This document shows positions 6,612 through 13,011 of a DNA stretch of 14,773 nucleotides, in pieces. Each line of letters begins with the position of its first letter. Position 1 is the stretch's first letter. The stretch comes from Methanobacteriota archaeon. GTDB taxonomy: Archaea; Thermoplasmatota; Poseidoniia; Poseidoniales; Poseidoniaceae. The notes under the pieces are model-generated. The model ran no database searches, was not told the DNA's origin, and saw only the letters and a list, made by a program, of their open reading frames with translations. The stretch covers positions 10,543 through 25,315 of the forward strand of contig PADF01000012.1 in assembly GCA_002702945.1 (NCBI GenBank), read 5' to 3'. A program made the position numbers and the translations under genes.

Positions 6612-8009
6612 ATGTCTTTTGACCCTCTATCCAAAATAATAGGATTAGAAGGTTATGCAACCGATACCAATGGAATTGGTGGTGTTTTAAAATCTCGTAC
6701 AACTGATTTTAGGGTAGAAGAAATTTCTACCCCTTTACATTTAGACCCACGAGGAAGATTCACCGTTGCTAGAATAACACTCACTAACTGGGAAACCAAT
6801 AGATTTTGTACCAATCTAGCACGTATTTTGAGTATCCCTAGGAATCGTATATTTTTTGCTGGGACTAAAGATAAGCGAGCTGTAACTCAACAATTATTCG
6901 TTATCGATGCAAATCAAAATAAAGTTTCACAGGTTGAAATGCCCGATGTTGAAATAGAAATTTTAGGTCGAACTCATCAGAAAATTGGATTTGGAAATCA
7001 CCGAGGTAATCGATTCACAATTGTTGCCCGGGGATGCAGTCATTCGGATGGAACTCCAATGACTGAACAAGAAGCAATGGCAGAGGTTGAGAGAATTAAA
7101 GCCAAGTTAGACCAAAATGTTGGGAAAGACTTGTTTCCTAACTGGATTGGACCACAACGATTTGGTTCTGGAAGACCGGTTACTGCCGAGGTTGGAAGAC
7201 ATATCATCGCAGATAGATGGGAAGATGCGGTAATGACGTATTTATCGATGAAAGGTATCACAGAAAATACTGATGTAGAAAATTTTAGAAAATTCATTCG
7301 AGAAAACGGACCTATTGAAGAAGCATTAGAAATAATACCAAAGTGGCTGGGATTTGAGAAAAGAATGTTAGAACAGATAATTAGGCAACCTGAGGATTGG
7401 GTTGCTGCAATTAAAAAATTACCAAATAATCTTCAGTTGATGACCATTCATGCGCTTCAATCAGTTGTTTTTAATAAATCGCTTAATGCTAGAATTTCTG
7501 CAAATTTGCCAATATCTGTTCCTGTGGCTGGAGATCTTGTTGGTAGAATAGATGAAAAAGGCCAGTTAGATGCTGGAAGTTGTATTGTAGTTGAAGATAG
7601 AACTCTGCCACGAATAAAAAGAAATTGTGAACTGGGGAGATTAACCCCTACTGGACCATTACCAGGTAGTGAAATTTCTTCATGTGATGGAATTAGTGGA
7701 GAAATAGAAAAAACTGTCATTAAAGACATGGAATTAGAAGATGCAAATTGGTTCATCGAGAAAATACCTAGACTTTCTACTAAAGGTACTCGAAGAGCAC
7801 TAGTGACAAGTTATGGGGATTTCCATGTAGATACTGTACCAATTGTCAATGATGATACCTTGGGTGAAAAATGGAAAAAAGGTCCGAGCGAAAATAGTCG
7901 CTGGAACCCTGAAGGTGCGTGTATAAGATTCAGATTCACACTTTCATCTGGTAGTTATGCAACTACCCTACTTAGAGAATTCATGCAATGTCCGTTAGAA
8001 CAACTTTGA
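6612..8009 (+). CDS. truD: tRNA pseudouridine synthase D (TruD/Pus7 family)
   Basis: Converts a uridine to pseudouridine in tRNA, at position 13 in the bacterial enzyme and related sites in archaea and eukaryotic Pus7. The protein has 465 residues, as expected for the archaeal form with its inserted TRUD domain. The catalytic motif is FAGTKDKRA (82-90) with the nucleophilic Asp87; other family marks are the early 'TDFRVEEI' (31-38), GNHRGNRF (128-135) and NWIGPQRFG (177-185). The C-terminus ends in the usual GSYATTLLREFM. The ATG at 6612 lies 8 nt after GAGGAGG, which overlaps the rpoL stop codon; a TTG directly before it (6609) is less likely. The gene ends 2 nt before the stop codon of the convergent aEF-1beta gene. 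Confidence 0.95.
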   Translation: MSFDPLSKIIGLEGYATDTNGIGGVLKSRTTDFRVEEISTPLHLDPRGRFTVARITLTNWETNRFCTNLARILSIPRNRIFFAGTKDKRAVTQQLFVIDANQNKVSQVEMPDVEIEILGRTHQKIGFGNHRGNRFTIVARGCSHSDGTPMTEQEAMAEVERIKAKLDQNVGKDLFPNWIGPQRFGSGRPVTAEVGRHIIADRWEDAVMTYLSMKGITENTDVENFRKFIRENGPIEEALEIIPKWLGFEKRMLEQIIRQPEDWVAAIKKLPNNLQLMTIHALQSVVFNKSLNARISANLPISVPVAGDLVGRIDEKGQLDAGSCIVVEDRTLPRIKRNCELGRLTPTGPLPGSEISSCDGISGEIEKTVIKDMELEDANWFIEKIPRLSTKGTRRALVTSYGDFHVDTVPIVNDDTLGEKWKKGPSENSRWNPEGACIRFRFTLSSGSYATTLLREFMQCPLEQL

Positions 8010-8011
8010 TT

Positions 8012-8287
8012 TCAAAGAAGTCCCATAGATAAGACTTCAATTTCACCCACGCCGTGAATTAAGGACATCTTTTCTTCAAAGGCATCGGATAAGCCACCTT
8101 CTTTGTCAGACATAACAACGTGTACTTGAACAAATTTTAAACCAAAAGCAAGAGGTTTTACATCAACTGCTTGAATATCATAAGAATCACTTGCCAGAGA
8201 CTTAACGGCCTCTGCGATAGATTCAGCATTAATATCCTCAACTTCAGAGTTAGGATTCAACTTATATGTCATTGCTACCATACCCAT
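8012..8287 (-). CDS. ef1b: Translation elongation factor 1-beta (aEF-1beta)
   Basis: Nucleotide-exchange factor that reloads EF-1alpha with GTP during translation elongation. The 91-residue length is typical of the archaeal form, which consists only of the catalytic domain. Family features are the N-terminal 'MGMVAMTYKLNPNSE', a central 'VKPLAFGLKFVQVHVVM' (about 43-59), the DKEGG turn (61-65), and the end 'HGVGEIEVLSMGLL'. GAGGTG stands 5 nt before the ATG and overlaps the TGA of the preceding Zn-ribbon gene, so the two are translationally linked. This pairing of Zn-ribbon and aEF-1beta genes is common in archaea. Confidence 0.93.
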   Translation of the reverse strand: MGMVAMTYKLNPNSEVEDINAESIAEAVKSLASDSYDIQAVDVKPLAFGLKFVQVHVVMSDKEGGLSDAFEEKMSLIHGVGEIEVLSMGLL

Positions 8288-8296
8288 AATTTCACC

Positions 8297-8467
8297 TCAG
8301 GGACCTTGATAATCACAAGTAGAACAAATGTATAGGACTCCTTGATTTCTACATCTTGGGCTTCTTCCTATCGCCATTTCATTACATCCAGGACAAGGGA
8401 AACTGGTTGAACCTTCCTCCACTAACGGAACTCCAGATGATGTACAATTTGCTGCTCTCTCACTCAT
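8297..8467 (-). CDS. Small Zn-ribbon protein (COG2888/DUF1610-like), 56 aa
   Basis: A 56-residue protein with cysteines at 8, 25, 28, 39, 48 and 51. It fits the archaeal Zn-ribbon family predicted to bind RNA in translation (COG2888), usually encoded next to aEF-1beta, as here. The family normally has four CxxC knuckles. Here the second (C25/C28, CPGC) and fourth (C48/C51, CSTC) are intact, while the first and third have lost their second Cys (C8-T-S-S11 and C39-R-N-Q42). The ending YQGP matches the family ending. The ATG has GAGGT 7 nt upstream. The gene stops 9 nt before the aEF-1beta start and supplies that gene's SD. Molecular function is unknown. Confidence 0.88.
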   Translation of the reverse strand: MSERAANCTSSGVPLVEEGSTSFPCPGCNEMAIGRSPRCRNQGVLYICSTCDYQGP

Positions 8468-8561
8468 GAATATACCTCAGGAACAAAGCCCCCCACGCCC
8501 TACCCTTCTTTATGGTTGCGTGAGATTTTATTTTAGAAAAATACCCATTTTGACTGAAGAA
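8468..8561 (-). promoter_or_regulatory. Promoter and leader of the Zn-ribbon/aEF-1beta operon
   Basis: On the minus strand, CTAAAATAAAA (8536-8526) is a good TATA-like box about 59 nt before the ATG. Downstream come a GC-rich hairpin, CACGC (8522-8518) with GCGTG (8498-8494) plus a possible inner ACC/GGT pairing, and a G-rich run GGGTAGGGCGTGGGGGG (8505-8489). With a start about 25 nt after the TATA centre, transcription would begin near 8505, so the hairpin may be only partly transcribed. The SD GAGGT is close to the ATG. Confidence 0.45.
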
Positions 8562-8909
8562 TTAGCGGTCTATAACCGTTATTTGACCCGATAGACCAGT
8601 ACTAACAACCAATTCTCCATCTCTCAAAGAACACCATCCGGATTCAATTCTAATGACATCGCCAATTCTAATTCTATCTATTTGCTCACCCCATAATACT
8701 AATCCGACTAATCCCGTTTCATCCCTTCCACATGATGCCGCTAAAGGTCCATTATATCTCTCGGAGTGAATAATTCTCCTTGGATAAATCCTCAATATTA
8801 CTAGTTCCAGTCGATTTACTACTCGATTTGGTTGTAAATCTTTGACATATTCTCTTCTAAATTGTTTTTTATTTCGCCTAAATTTCCTACTAGATGGTCT
8901 GTTTTCCAT
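8562..8909 (-). CDS. Single OB-fold nucleic-acid-binding protein (SSB/SOSS-B-like)
   Basis: A 115-residue protein with a strongly basic N-terminus (residues 1-25, nine Arg/Lys) followed by one OB-fold. The OB part follows the archaeal single-stranded DNA-binding / SOSS-B pattern: 'VKDLQPNRVVNRLELVI' (about 22-38), then DETGLVGLVLWGEQID (about 63-78), 'GDVIRIESGWCSLRDGEL' (about 83-100) and a closing strand GQITVID. The DETG-x-V-x-L-x-LWG signature is very characteristic. It probably binds single-stranded DNA or RNA; which one cannot be told from sequence. The start at 8909 has no SD in place, and the RlmE-type gene ends 37 nt upstream on the same strand, so it is probably the second gene of that transcript. 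Confidence 0.82.
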   Translation of the reverse strand: MENRPSSRKFRRNKKQFRREYVKDLQPNRVVNRLELVILRIYPRRIIHSERYNGPLAASCGRDETGLVGLVLWGEQIDRIRIGDVIRIESGWCSLRDGELVVSTGLSGQITVIDR

Positions 8910-8946
8910 AAAAACAGAATTTCATCCTATGTTAATCAAAGTTAGG

Positions 8947-9690
8947 TTAGTTAGATTTTTTCTTTCTTCTAACCTTGAATGATGTGAAAACTTCTTCTGG
9001 ACCTTCAACTATCTCATGGCCACCTAACTTAGGTTCTAGTAATTCTTCATAAGTAGATCTAATCGACATATCTTTTTCCATCATCCATGGCATAAAATTT
9101 CGACACACTAAATATACTTCAGAAGATGAATTTCTAGAAGCATCTGGTGAAAATCTTCTAACATCGGAGAAGTAAGGTTTTACAGCCTTAATTAATTCCT
9201 CGACTCCGATTCCTTGAAATAATTTTGAAGTAAATGAACCACCTTTACACAATAACTTCATTGAGAAATCAAAAACATCTGCTACTAAAGTCATTGCTAC
9301 TGTTTGATCCACATCCCATTTACCAGTGATGTCTGGTGAAATATCTGAAACTATAGTGTTGATTGGACGACCTTGTAACTCGTCGAGGATCCTCTCTTGA
9401 GTTAATTCCTCAGTAATATCTCCAACTAATAGTGTAGCACCTTCTACTGGCTGGCAAGGCTCTAAATCAACACCAATTACAACCCCATCTTCTCCAGTCA
9501 GTTCAACAGCAACTTGTGCCCAACCACCCGGGTGGCAACCTACATCGAGAACTACGTCACTTTCCCTAATTAGTTTGAATCTCTTTTGGATTTGTATTAA
9601 CTTAAATGCTGAGCGAGCTCTGTAACCACTGGCCTTGGCTTGTCTTCTCCAAGAATCTCGTTTATGATTCTCTATCCAATGGTCTGCCAT
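8947..9690 (-). CDS. rlmE: RlmE/FtsJ-type 23S rRNA 2'-O-methyltransferase
   Basis: SAM-dependent 2'-O-methyltransferase of the RlmE/FtsJ family; in characterised members the target is a uridine of the 23S rRNA A-loop. All four catalytic K-D-K-E residues are in place: Lys30 (in RSAFKL), Asp116 (in VSDISPD), Lys156 (in FTSKLFQG) and Glu191 (in SSSEVYLV). SAM-binding motif I is VLDVGCHPGGWAQVA (47-61), where the usual AAPGGW is CHPGGW. The first 30 residues (about SGYRARSAFKL) match the family start. The last 45 residues are a charged, Lys-rich tail without an obvious TRAM domain. AGGTGAGG ends 4 nt before the ATG. The downstream OB-fold gene is probably cotranscribed. Confidence 0.92.
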   Translation of the reverse strand: MADHWIENHKRDSWRRQAKASGYRARSAFKLIQIQKRFKLIRESDVVLDVGCHPGGWAQVAVELTGEDGVVIGVDLEPCQPVEGATLLVGDITEELTQERILDELQGRPINTIVSDISPDITGKWDVDQTVAMTLVADVFDFSMKLLCKGGSFTSKLFQGIGVEELIKAVKPYFSDVRRFSPDASRNSSSEVYLVCRNFMPWMMEKDMSIRSTYEELLEPKLGGHEIVEGPEEVFTSFKVRRKKKSN

Positions 9691-9786
9691 GAAGCCTCAC
9701 CTAAACGACTGTAAAAGGTTCTCGCAATTGAAACCTCTTATTGTAAATCATCTAAGCATAGGGATGAATAGGGTCGACCTCTTCGG
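9691..9786. promoter_or_regulatory. Divergent spacer, rlmE / membrane thioredoxin
   Basis: This 96-nt spacer must hold promoters for both directions. Leftward, TTTACAATAAG (about 9747-9737) lies about 46 nt before the rlmE ATG and can serve as a TATA box with a leader long enough for the SD. The same AT-rich patch read rightward (TTATTGTAAAT) lies about 39 nt before the thioredoxin start. A 5-bp inverted repeat, AGGTT/AACCT, flanks 11 nt near 9716-9736. Assignment is tentative. Confidence 0.35.
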
Positions 9787-10761
9787 ATGATTATGGCAAG
9801 ATGGTCTGAAGATGGTCTTGAATTGTCAGTTGTCGATTGTCTACTTTCTATGTTGATTTGTCTAATTTTATTCATTCCAGCATCGAGTGCACTGATTGTT
9901 GATGCATCCGAGGAATGGAATGATTCTATCTTAGTTGAAGGTGGACGAAGTATTCTAGTTGAGGAAATAAGTGCGACTTGGTGCCAGAGTTGTGCTGAAA
10001 TTGATCCATACTTGATGGAAGTTGCAGATGCCCATGGCTCACGTATAGCAATGGTAACATATCATCCGACTGATGGTTTAGATGCTTTTCAACCTCCAGC
10101 ATCTCAACATCGTATTGAACGACTAGAAATTACACATCCTGGAGTTGGTTCTACTCCTACTTTCATTGTTGATAGCGGTCAACAAAGAATCGGCTCACAA
10201 TCATGGCCTGATGTGCAGAAAGATATTCTCTCGAAAGAAGTTACAAATCTAAACCCAAGTGAATTAGGATTTCTCATTTCAAAGAATAATAATAACACTA
10301 TAACTGCTTCAGTACAAACTTTTAATGATTTAGACAACGGAAAAAATATTTCACAATTATCATTCATACTGGTTAAGCATTCTCAATTGGTGCCTGAAGG
10401 ATTTGACAATCCTGGTGGCAAAGAACGTGATAGAGTTGTATATGGAGTTGCAGAATGTAACATACAAAACAACTCCATCACATATTCAGATGGAATGTTA
10501 CACTCAAGTGTAAATGATAATTCTTGTAAAACTGGATTTTCTGTAACCTTTGAGCAAGAAGAACAATTTAGTGTAATTTTGATTCATGAAAAGTTGTATC
10601 AAAATTTGTCTTCTGATGAGCCATCCTCTACTTACGGTGTTGTTGAATTTGCATTTAGAGATTTAGAAAATACTGAATCATGGGATAATCTTTTGATAAT
10701 TCTAATTGGTTTTACTCTCGTAGGTTTTTTATGGAAATACTATCAAAAAACCAATAAATGA
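9787..10761 (+). CDS. Membrane-anchored thioredoxin-fold protein with CQSC site
   Basis: Extracytoplasmic thiol-redox protein of 324 residues. A hydrophobic segment at about 15-36 (signal anchor or signal peptide) precedes a thioredoxin-like domain with active site TWCQSC (Cys66, Cys69) and the cis-proline loop GSTPTF (Pro124). About 150 residues of a second, Asn/Ser-rich domain follow with no family I recognise; it holds Cys at about 219 and 242, and several N-glycosylation sequons (N-x-S/T). A C-terminal hydrophobic helix (about 301-317) before a Lys-rich end anchors the protein with most of it outside. It probably reduces, oxidises or shuffles disulfides of exported proteins; the direction is not predictable. 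ATG codons at 9787 and 9793 are both possible and neither has a clear SD. The opposite strand farther right codes another thioredoxin and a VKOR. Confidence 0.8.
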   Translation: MIMARWSEDGLELSVVDCLLSMLICLILFIPASSALIVDASEEWNDSILVEGGRSILVEEISATWCQSCAEIDPYLMEVADAHGSRIAMVTYHPTDGLDAFQPPASQHRIERLEITHPGVGSTPTFIVDSGQQRIGSQSWPDVQKDILSKEVTNLNPSELGFLISKNNNNTITASVQTFNDLDNGKNISQLSFILVKHSQLVPEGFDNPGGKERDRVVYGVAECNIQNNSITYSDGMLHSSVNDNSCKTGFSVTFEQEEQFSVILIHEKLYQNLSSDEPSSTYGVVEFAFRDLENTESWDNLLIILIGFTLVGFLWKYYQKTNK

Positions 10762-10784
10762 GCAGTTAAACTACATAAACTGGA

Positions 10785-10801
10785 TTTATTTTTCCGTTTT
10801 T
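10785..10801 (+). terminator. T-rich putative terminator
   Basis: A stretch made almost only of T (TTTATTTTTCCGTTTTT) lies 24 nt after the thioredoxin gene's stop codon, in the direction of transcription. Oligo-T runs act as archaeal terminators. A mini hairpin TCCG/CGGA overlaps its end. No gene covers it. Confidence 0.4.
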
Positions 10802-10859
10802 CGGACAAAATTGAACATGAGACCGGATACTTGATAACCTCCGAGGAGAATCATATATC

Positions 10860-11132
10860 ATGGAAGAAGCTTGGGAAGATGTTGAGTGGAAAGAGGAGAG
10901 ACCATTGAAGGAATGGTATGTTGAGTATATCGCAGTAGTTAATGAGATCAAATTTCATCACATGTCAATACTATATGGTGAAGACTACACTGATGTTCAA
11001 AGAAGTCTTTTGCATGAAGTTAGAAGGTCATATGAAGTTAATGATAAAATAGATGTAACTATAATTAAGATTAAAGAAACTGATGAAAAGAAAACCGATG
11101 CTGCTCTGTTTGAAGGACTATTTGTCCCTTAA
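10860..11132 (+). CDS. Hypothetical protein, 90 aa
   Basis: Not recognised. The 90-residue product is highly charged, contains no Cys, and has neither signal peptide nor membrane segment. The N-terminal 60 residues look helical and are rich in Glu, Trp and Tyr (five Trp/Tyr in the first 25). The last third, around KIDVTIIKIKETDE, looks like beta strands. GAGGAG lies 11 nt before the ATG, farther than usual but the best SD available. The gene stands alone, 98 nt after the thioredoxin gene, and its TAA directly abuts the stop codon of the convergent His-rich gene. Coding status is supported by the full open frame between neighbours and the lack of any alternative on either strand. Confidence 0.6.
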   Translation: MEEAWEDVEWKEERPLKEWYVEYIAVVNEIKFHHMSILYGEDYTDVQRSLLHEVRRSYEVNDKIDVTIIKIKETDEKKTDAALFEGLFVP

Positions 11133-11717
11133 CTATTCTCTCAGTTGATACCTTATTTCAATGATATCAGAAGTATTTACAAGTAAATATTCATCATATG
11201 AATCAACTACTGTATCGCCAACAGTCATTACAAGTTCATGTGTGGAATTTACCCTATATTCAAAAATTCCAGTTTCATCAAAATGATACCCCCAAATATC
11301 AAAGAATACTCCGATTGGAATATCAATTGGTTCATTTGATTCGATATGAAGACGACCTGAACTATCGTGGGTGTGAACGGCATGCATTTCTTCACCTTGC
11401 TCATTACAAATATCTGTCATTATTCCTATATTGGCTGGGATTAATTCTTGTTCTCCATCAATAAAAATCTTCAGCACAGCATGGTCATGTCTAGCCAAAC
11501 CATCGTGATCAAGACATTCTCTAGAAATAGGGTCGGGATCTAAAGAAGAATTTGTAATTTCAGAGGTTTCATTTGTTTCATCTTCTATTACCTCCTCTTT
11601 TTCCTCGGAAGAAAAGATATCCATTACTGAAAAATTTGCTTGCTTTGCAGCGATAAAAATTAGAATAATAAAAGAAACTGTTGTCACGACAGACCAAAAC
11701 TTACTTTCATTATTCAA
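11133..11717 (-). CDS. Membrane-anchored His/Cys-rich extracytoplasmic protein
   Basis: Function unknown. The 194-residue protein has one N-terminal membrane helix (about 8-24) and an acidic linker (about 37-55). An extracytoplasmic domain follows with a dense set of possible metal ligands: Cys68, His71, His77, His79, Cys104, His112, His115, His117, His124. The segments CLDHDGLARHDHAVLKIFI (68-86), IPANIGI (93-99), MHAVHTHDSSGRLHIES (111-127) and FFDIWG (138-143) resemble a secreted family seen in archaea and some bacteria that has no assigned role, as far as I recall. Metal binding is inference. Translation most likely starts at TTG (11717), because AGGTG lies 5 nt before it and no in-frame ATG is near. 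The VKOR gene ends 14 nt upstream, making this the fourth gene of the operon. Confidence 0.72.
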   Translation of the reverse strand: MNNESKFWSVVTTVSFIILIFIAAKQANFSVMDIFSSEEKEEVIEDETNETSEITNSSLDPDPISRECLDHDGLARHDHAVLKIFIDGEQELIPANIGIMTDICNEQGEEMHAVHTHDSSGRLHIESNEPIDIPIGVFFDIWGYHFDETGIFEYRVNSTHELVMTVGDTVVDSYDEYLLVNTSDIIEIRYQLRE

Positions 11718-11731
11718 ACTAACACCTGCAT

Positions 11732-12322
11732 TTACTTATTCCATTCAGAGTTATTATCGAAGAGTTTATTCAATCGGAAGAAACCAACAAATGCTGCTAT
11801 ATTTGCGATGTGAGCAGTAGTACAGTATAGACAGATTCTTTCTTCTTGAATTTCGTAAGAAACAAGGAGTCCAATAACTAGAATTCCTATACCTGTTGAC
11901 AATAATCCCATTTTGATTAGTCTCTCTGCTAATGGGTGATTTCTGTCTTGTTGTAAAACAAAAACTATGAAAAGTAATAATGCAAAGACTGCCATACCAA
12001 TTAATCCCCAAGACAAACCAAATATTGGGTCTACATTGAGTTCGGAATTTCCTAATAAATCATCACATGAGAAAGTATCATTTGTCGAACAAAAACTTCC
12101 CCCTTCACTGATTTTTGATGATATCCACAATGTTTGTGTAGATACTGCAAAACCAGCTAATGCTATCAATTGCAATCCTCCTAATAATTGTCCACGCGCA
12201 GTTTCCAAAGATGGGAATCTAGATTTTAGTGAAGAGGTTAGCATGTTACCCCAGGGTGAAACAATAAAAAATCCAATCAATGTTGGAATCAAATAAAATG
12301 AAAGTATTAGATTGGAGGACAT
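11732..12322 (-). CDS. VKOR-family membrane thiol oxidoreductase
   Basis: Integral membrane protein of the vitamin K epoxide reductase family. Prokaryotic VKOR homologues pass electrons from a partner thioredoxin-like protein to quinone, so driving disulfide formation in exported proteins. The 196 residues hold four or five membrane helices (about 5-22, 46-66, 100-122, 138-156, 168-184). The active site is CLYC (Cys164, Cys167) near the end, and the loop pair Cys78/Cys86 stands before the second half, as in the family. No thioredoxin domain is fused to it; it is supplied by the neighbouring gene. The ATG at 12322 is chosen over the GTG at 12331, because AGGTG sits 6 nt before it. Only 1 nt separates it from the stop codon of the thioredoxin gene, so translation is probably coupled. 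Confidence 0.9.
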   Translation of the reverse strand: MSSNLILSFYLIPTLIGFFIVSPWGNMLTSSLKSRFPSLETARGQLLGGLQLIALAGFAVSTQTLWISSKISEGGSFCSTNDTFSCDDLLGNSELNVDPIFGLSWGLIGMAVFALLLFIVFVLQQDRNHPLAERLIKMGLLSTGIGILVIGLLVSYEIQEERICLYCTTAHIANIAAFVGFFRLNKLFDNNSEWNK

Positions 12323-12323
12323 A

Positions 12324-13007
12324 TCAAACACCTGCCCTAGGGACTAATCTAAAAATTGCATCGCTAATTTCTTCATTTGTATTTTCCGAGGAAGACCATG
12401 CAATTATTCCATCAGGTTGAATCAAGAAATAATTTGGAGTACCTGGAATTCCCCATTCTGCCATATTATCTTGATCTAAATCATCTATGTAAGGGAAGTT
12501 ATGTGCTGCACCGGGTCTAGTACTACAATCCCCACCAGCGCAACTTTCGCCACCAGTTTTGTCTCTAAATGCCTCAATTTCATTTCTACTTGAATCGTGA
12601 CCTTGGATACTCAGTTCAGTAGCACTAGCAAGGAAATTAACATGAGCGCCATCCCAATTAGGATTATTTGCATTGAAATAATCTGCATACTCACCATATT
12701 CTTCAGCGGATTGGACACAATAAGGACAATCAGTATCCATGAACTCAATGGCTACCCACTGTCCATTAATATCTCCTTCTTGCCAAGAAGTATTGAAGTA
12801 ACTTTCAAAATCAAATTCAGACCATGCTGAGCCATTGTAAAATTTACCTTCAACATCTGGAGCCCTCTGGCCTTGGCTAGTTCCAACAGATATTGGATTT
12901 GCCGTAAATGCAATAATCATAATTCCAATAAAAAATAATGACATGACCTTAATTAAAGCACTTCCAACTGCTCCTGCATTTTCATCTTCAATAATTTCTA
13001 ATTTCAT
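12324..13007 (-). CDS. Membrane-anchored thioredoxin (TlpA/redoxin-like) with CPYC site
   Basis: Extracytoplasmic thiol-disulfide oxidoreductase of 227 residues. A membrane anchor (about 20-36) follows a short charged N-terminus. The thioredoxin-like domain begins at the TlpA-type 'GQRAPDVEGKFYNG' (46-59), carries the active site DCPYC (Cys94, Cys97) and ends in the cis-proline loop GIPGTPNYFLI (186-196). An extra pair, Cys156 and Cys161 (CAGGDC), stands in an insertion before the cis-proline region. As the gene directly before VKOR, it is the natural redox partner: VKOR should keep it oxidised so that it can donate disulfides. That is inference from gene order and family knowledge. The upstream epimerase gene ends only 4 nt before the ATG; the SD is weak (GTGA). 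Confidence 0.87.
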   Translation of the reverse strand: MKLEIIEDENAGAVGSALIKVMSLFFIGIMIIAFTANPISVGTSQGQRAPDVEGKFYNGSAWSEFDFESYFNTSWQEGDINGQWVAIEFMDTDCPYCVQSAEEYGEYADYFNANNPNWDGAHVNFLASATELSIQGHDSSRNEIEAFRDKTGGESCAGGDCSTRPGAAHNFPYIDDLDQDNMAEWGIPGTPNYFLIQPDGIIAWSSSENTNEEISDAIFRLVPRAGV

Positions 13008-13011
13008 ATTT

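Noticed and set aside
7457..7756. Leftward 99-residue frame inside truD
   Set aside because: It overlaps a complete TruD with intact catalytic and C-terminal motifs.
8489..8505. Canonical three-layer G-quadruplex
   Set aside because: Only three separated G-runs of three or more exist; the six-G run would have to supply two with no loop. At most a two-layer form is likely.
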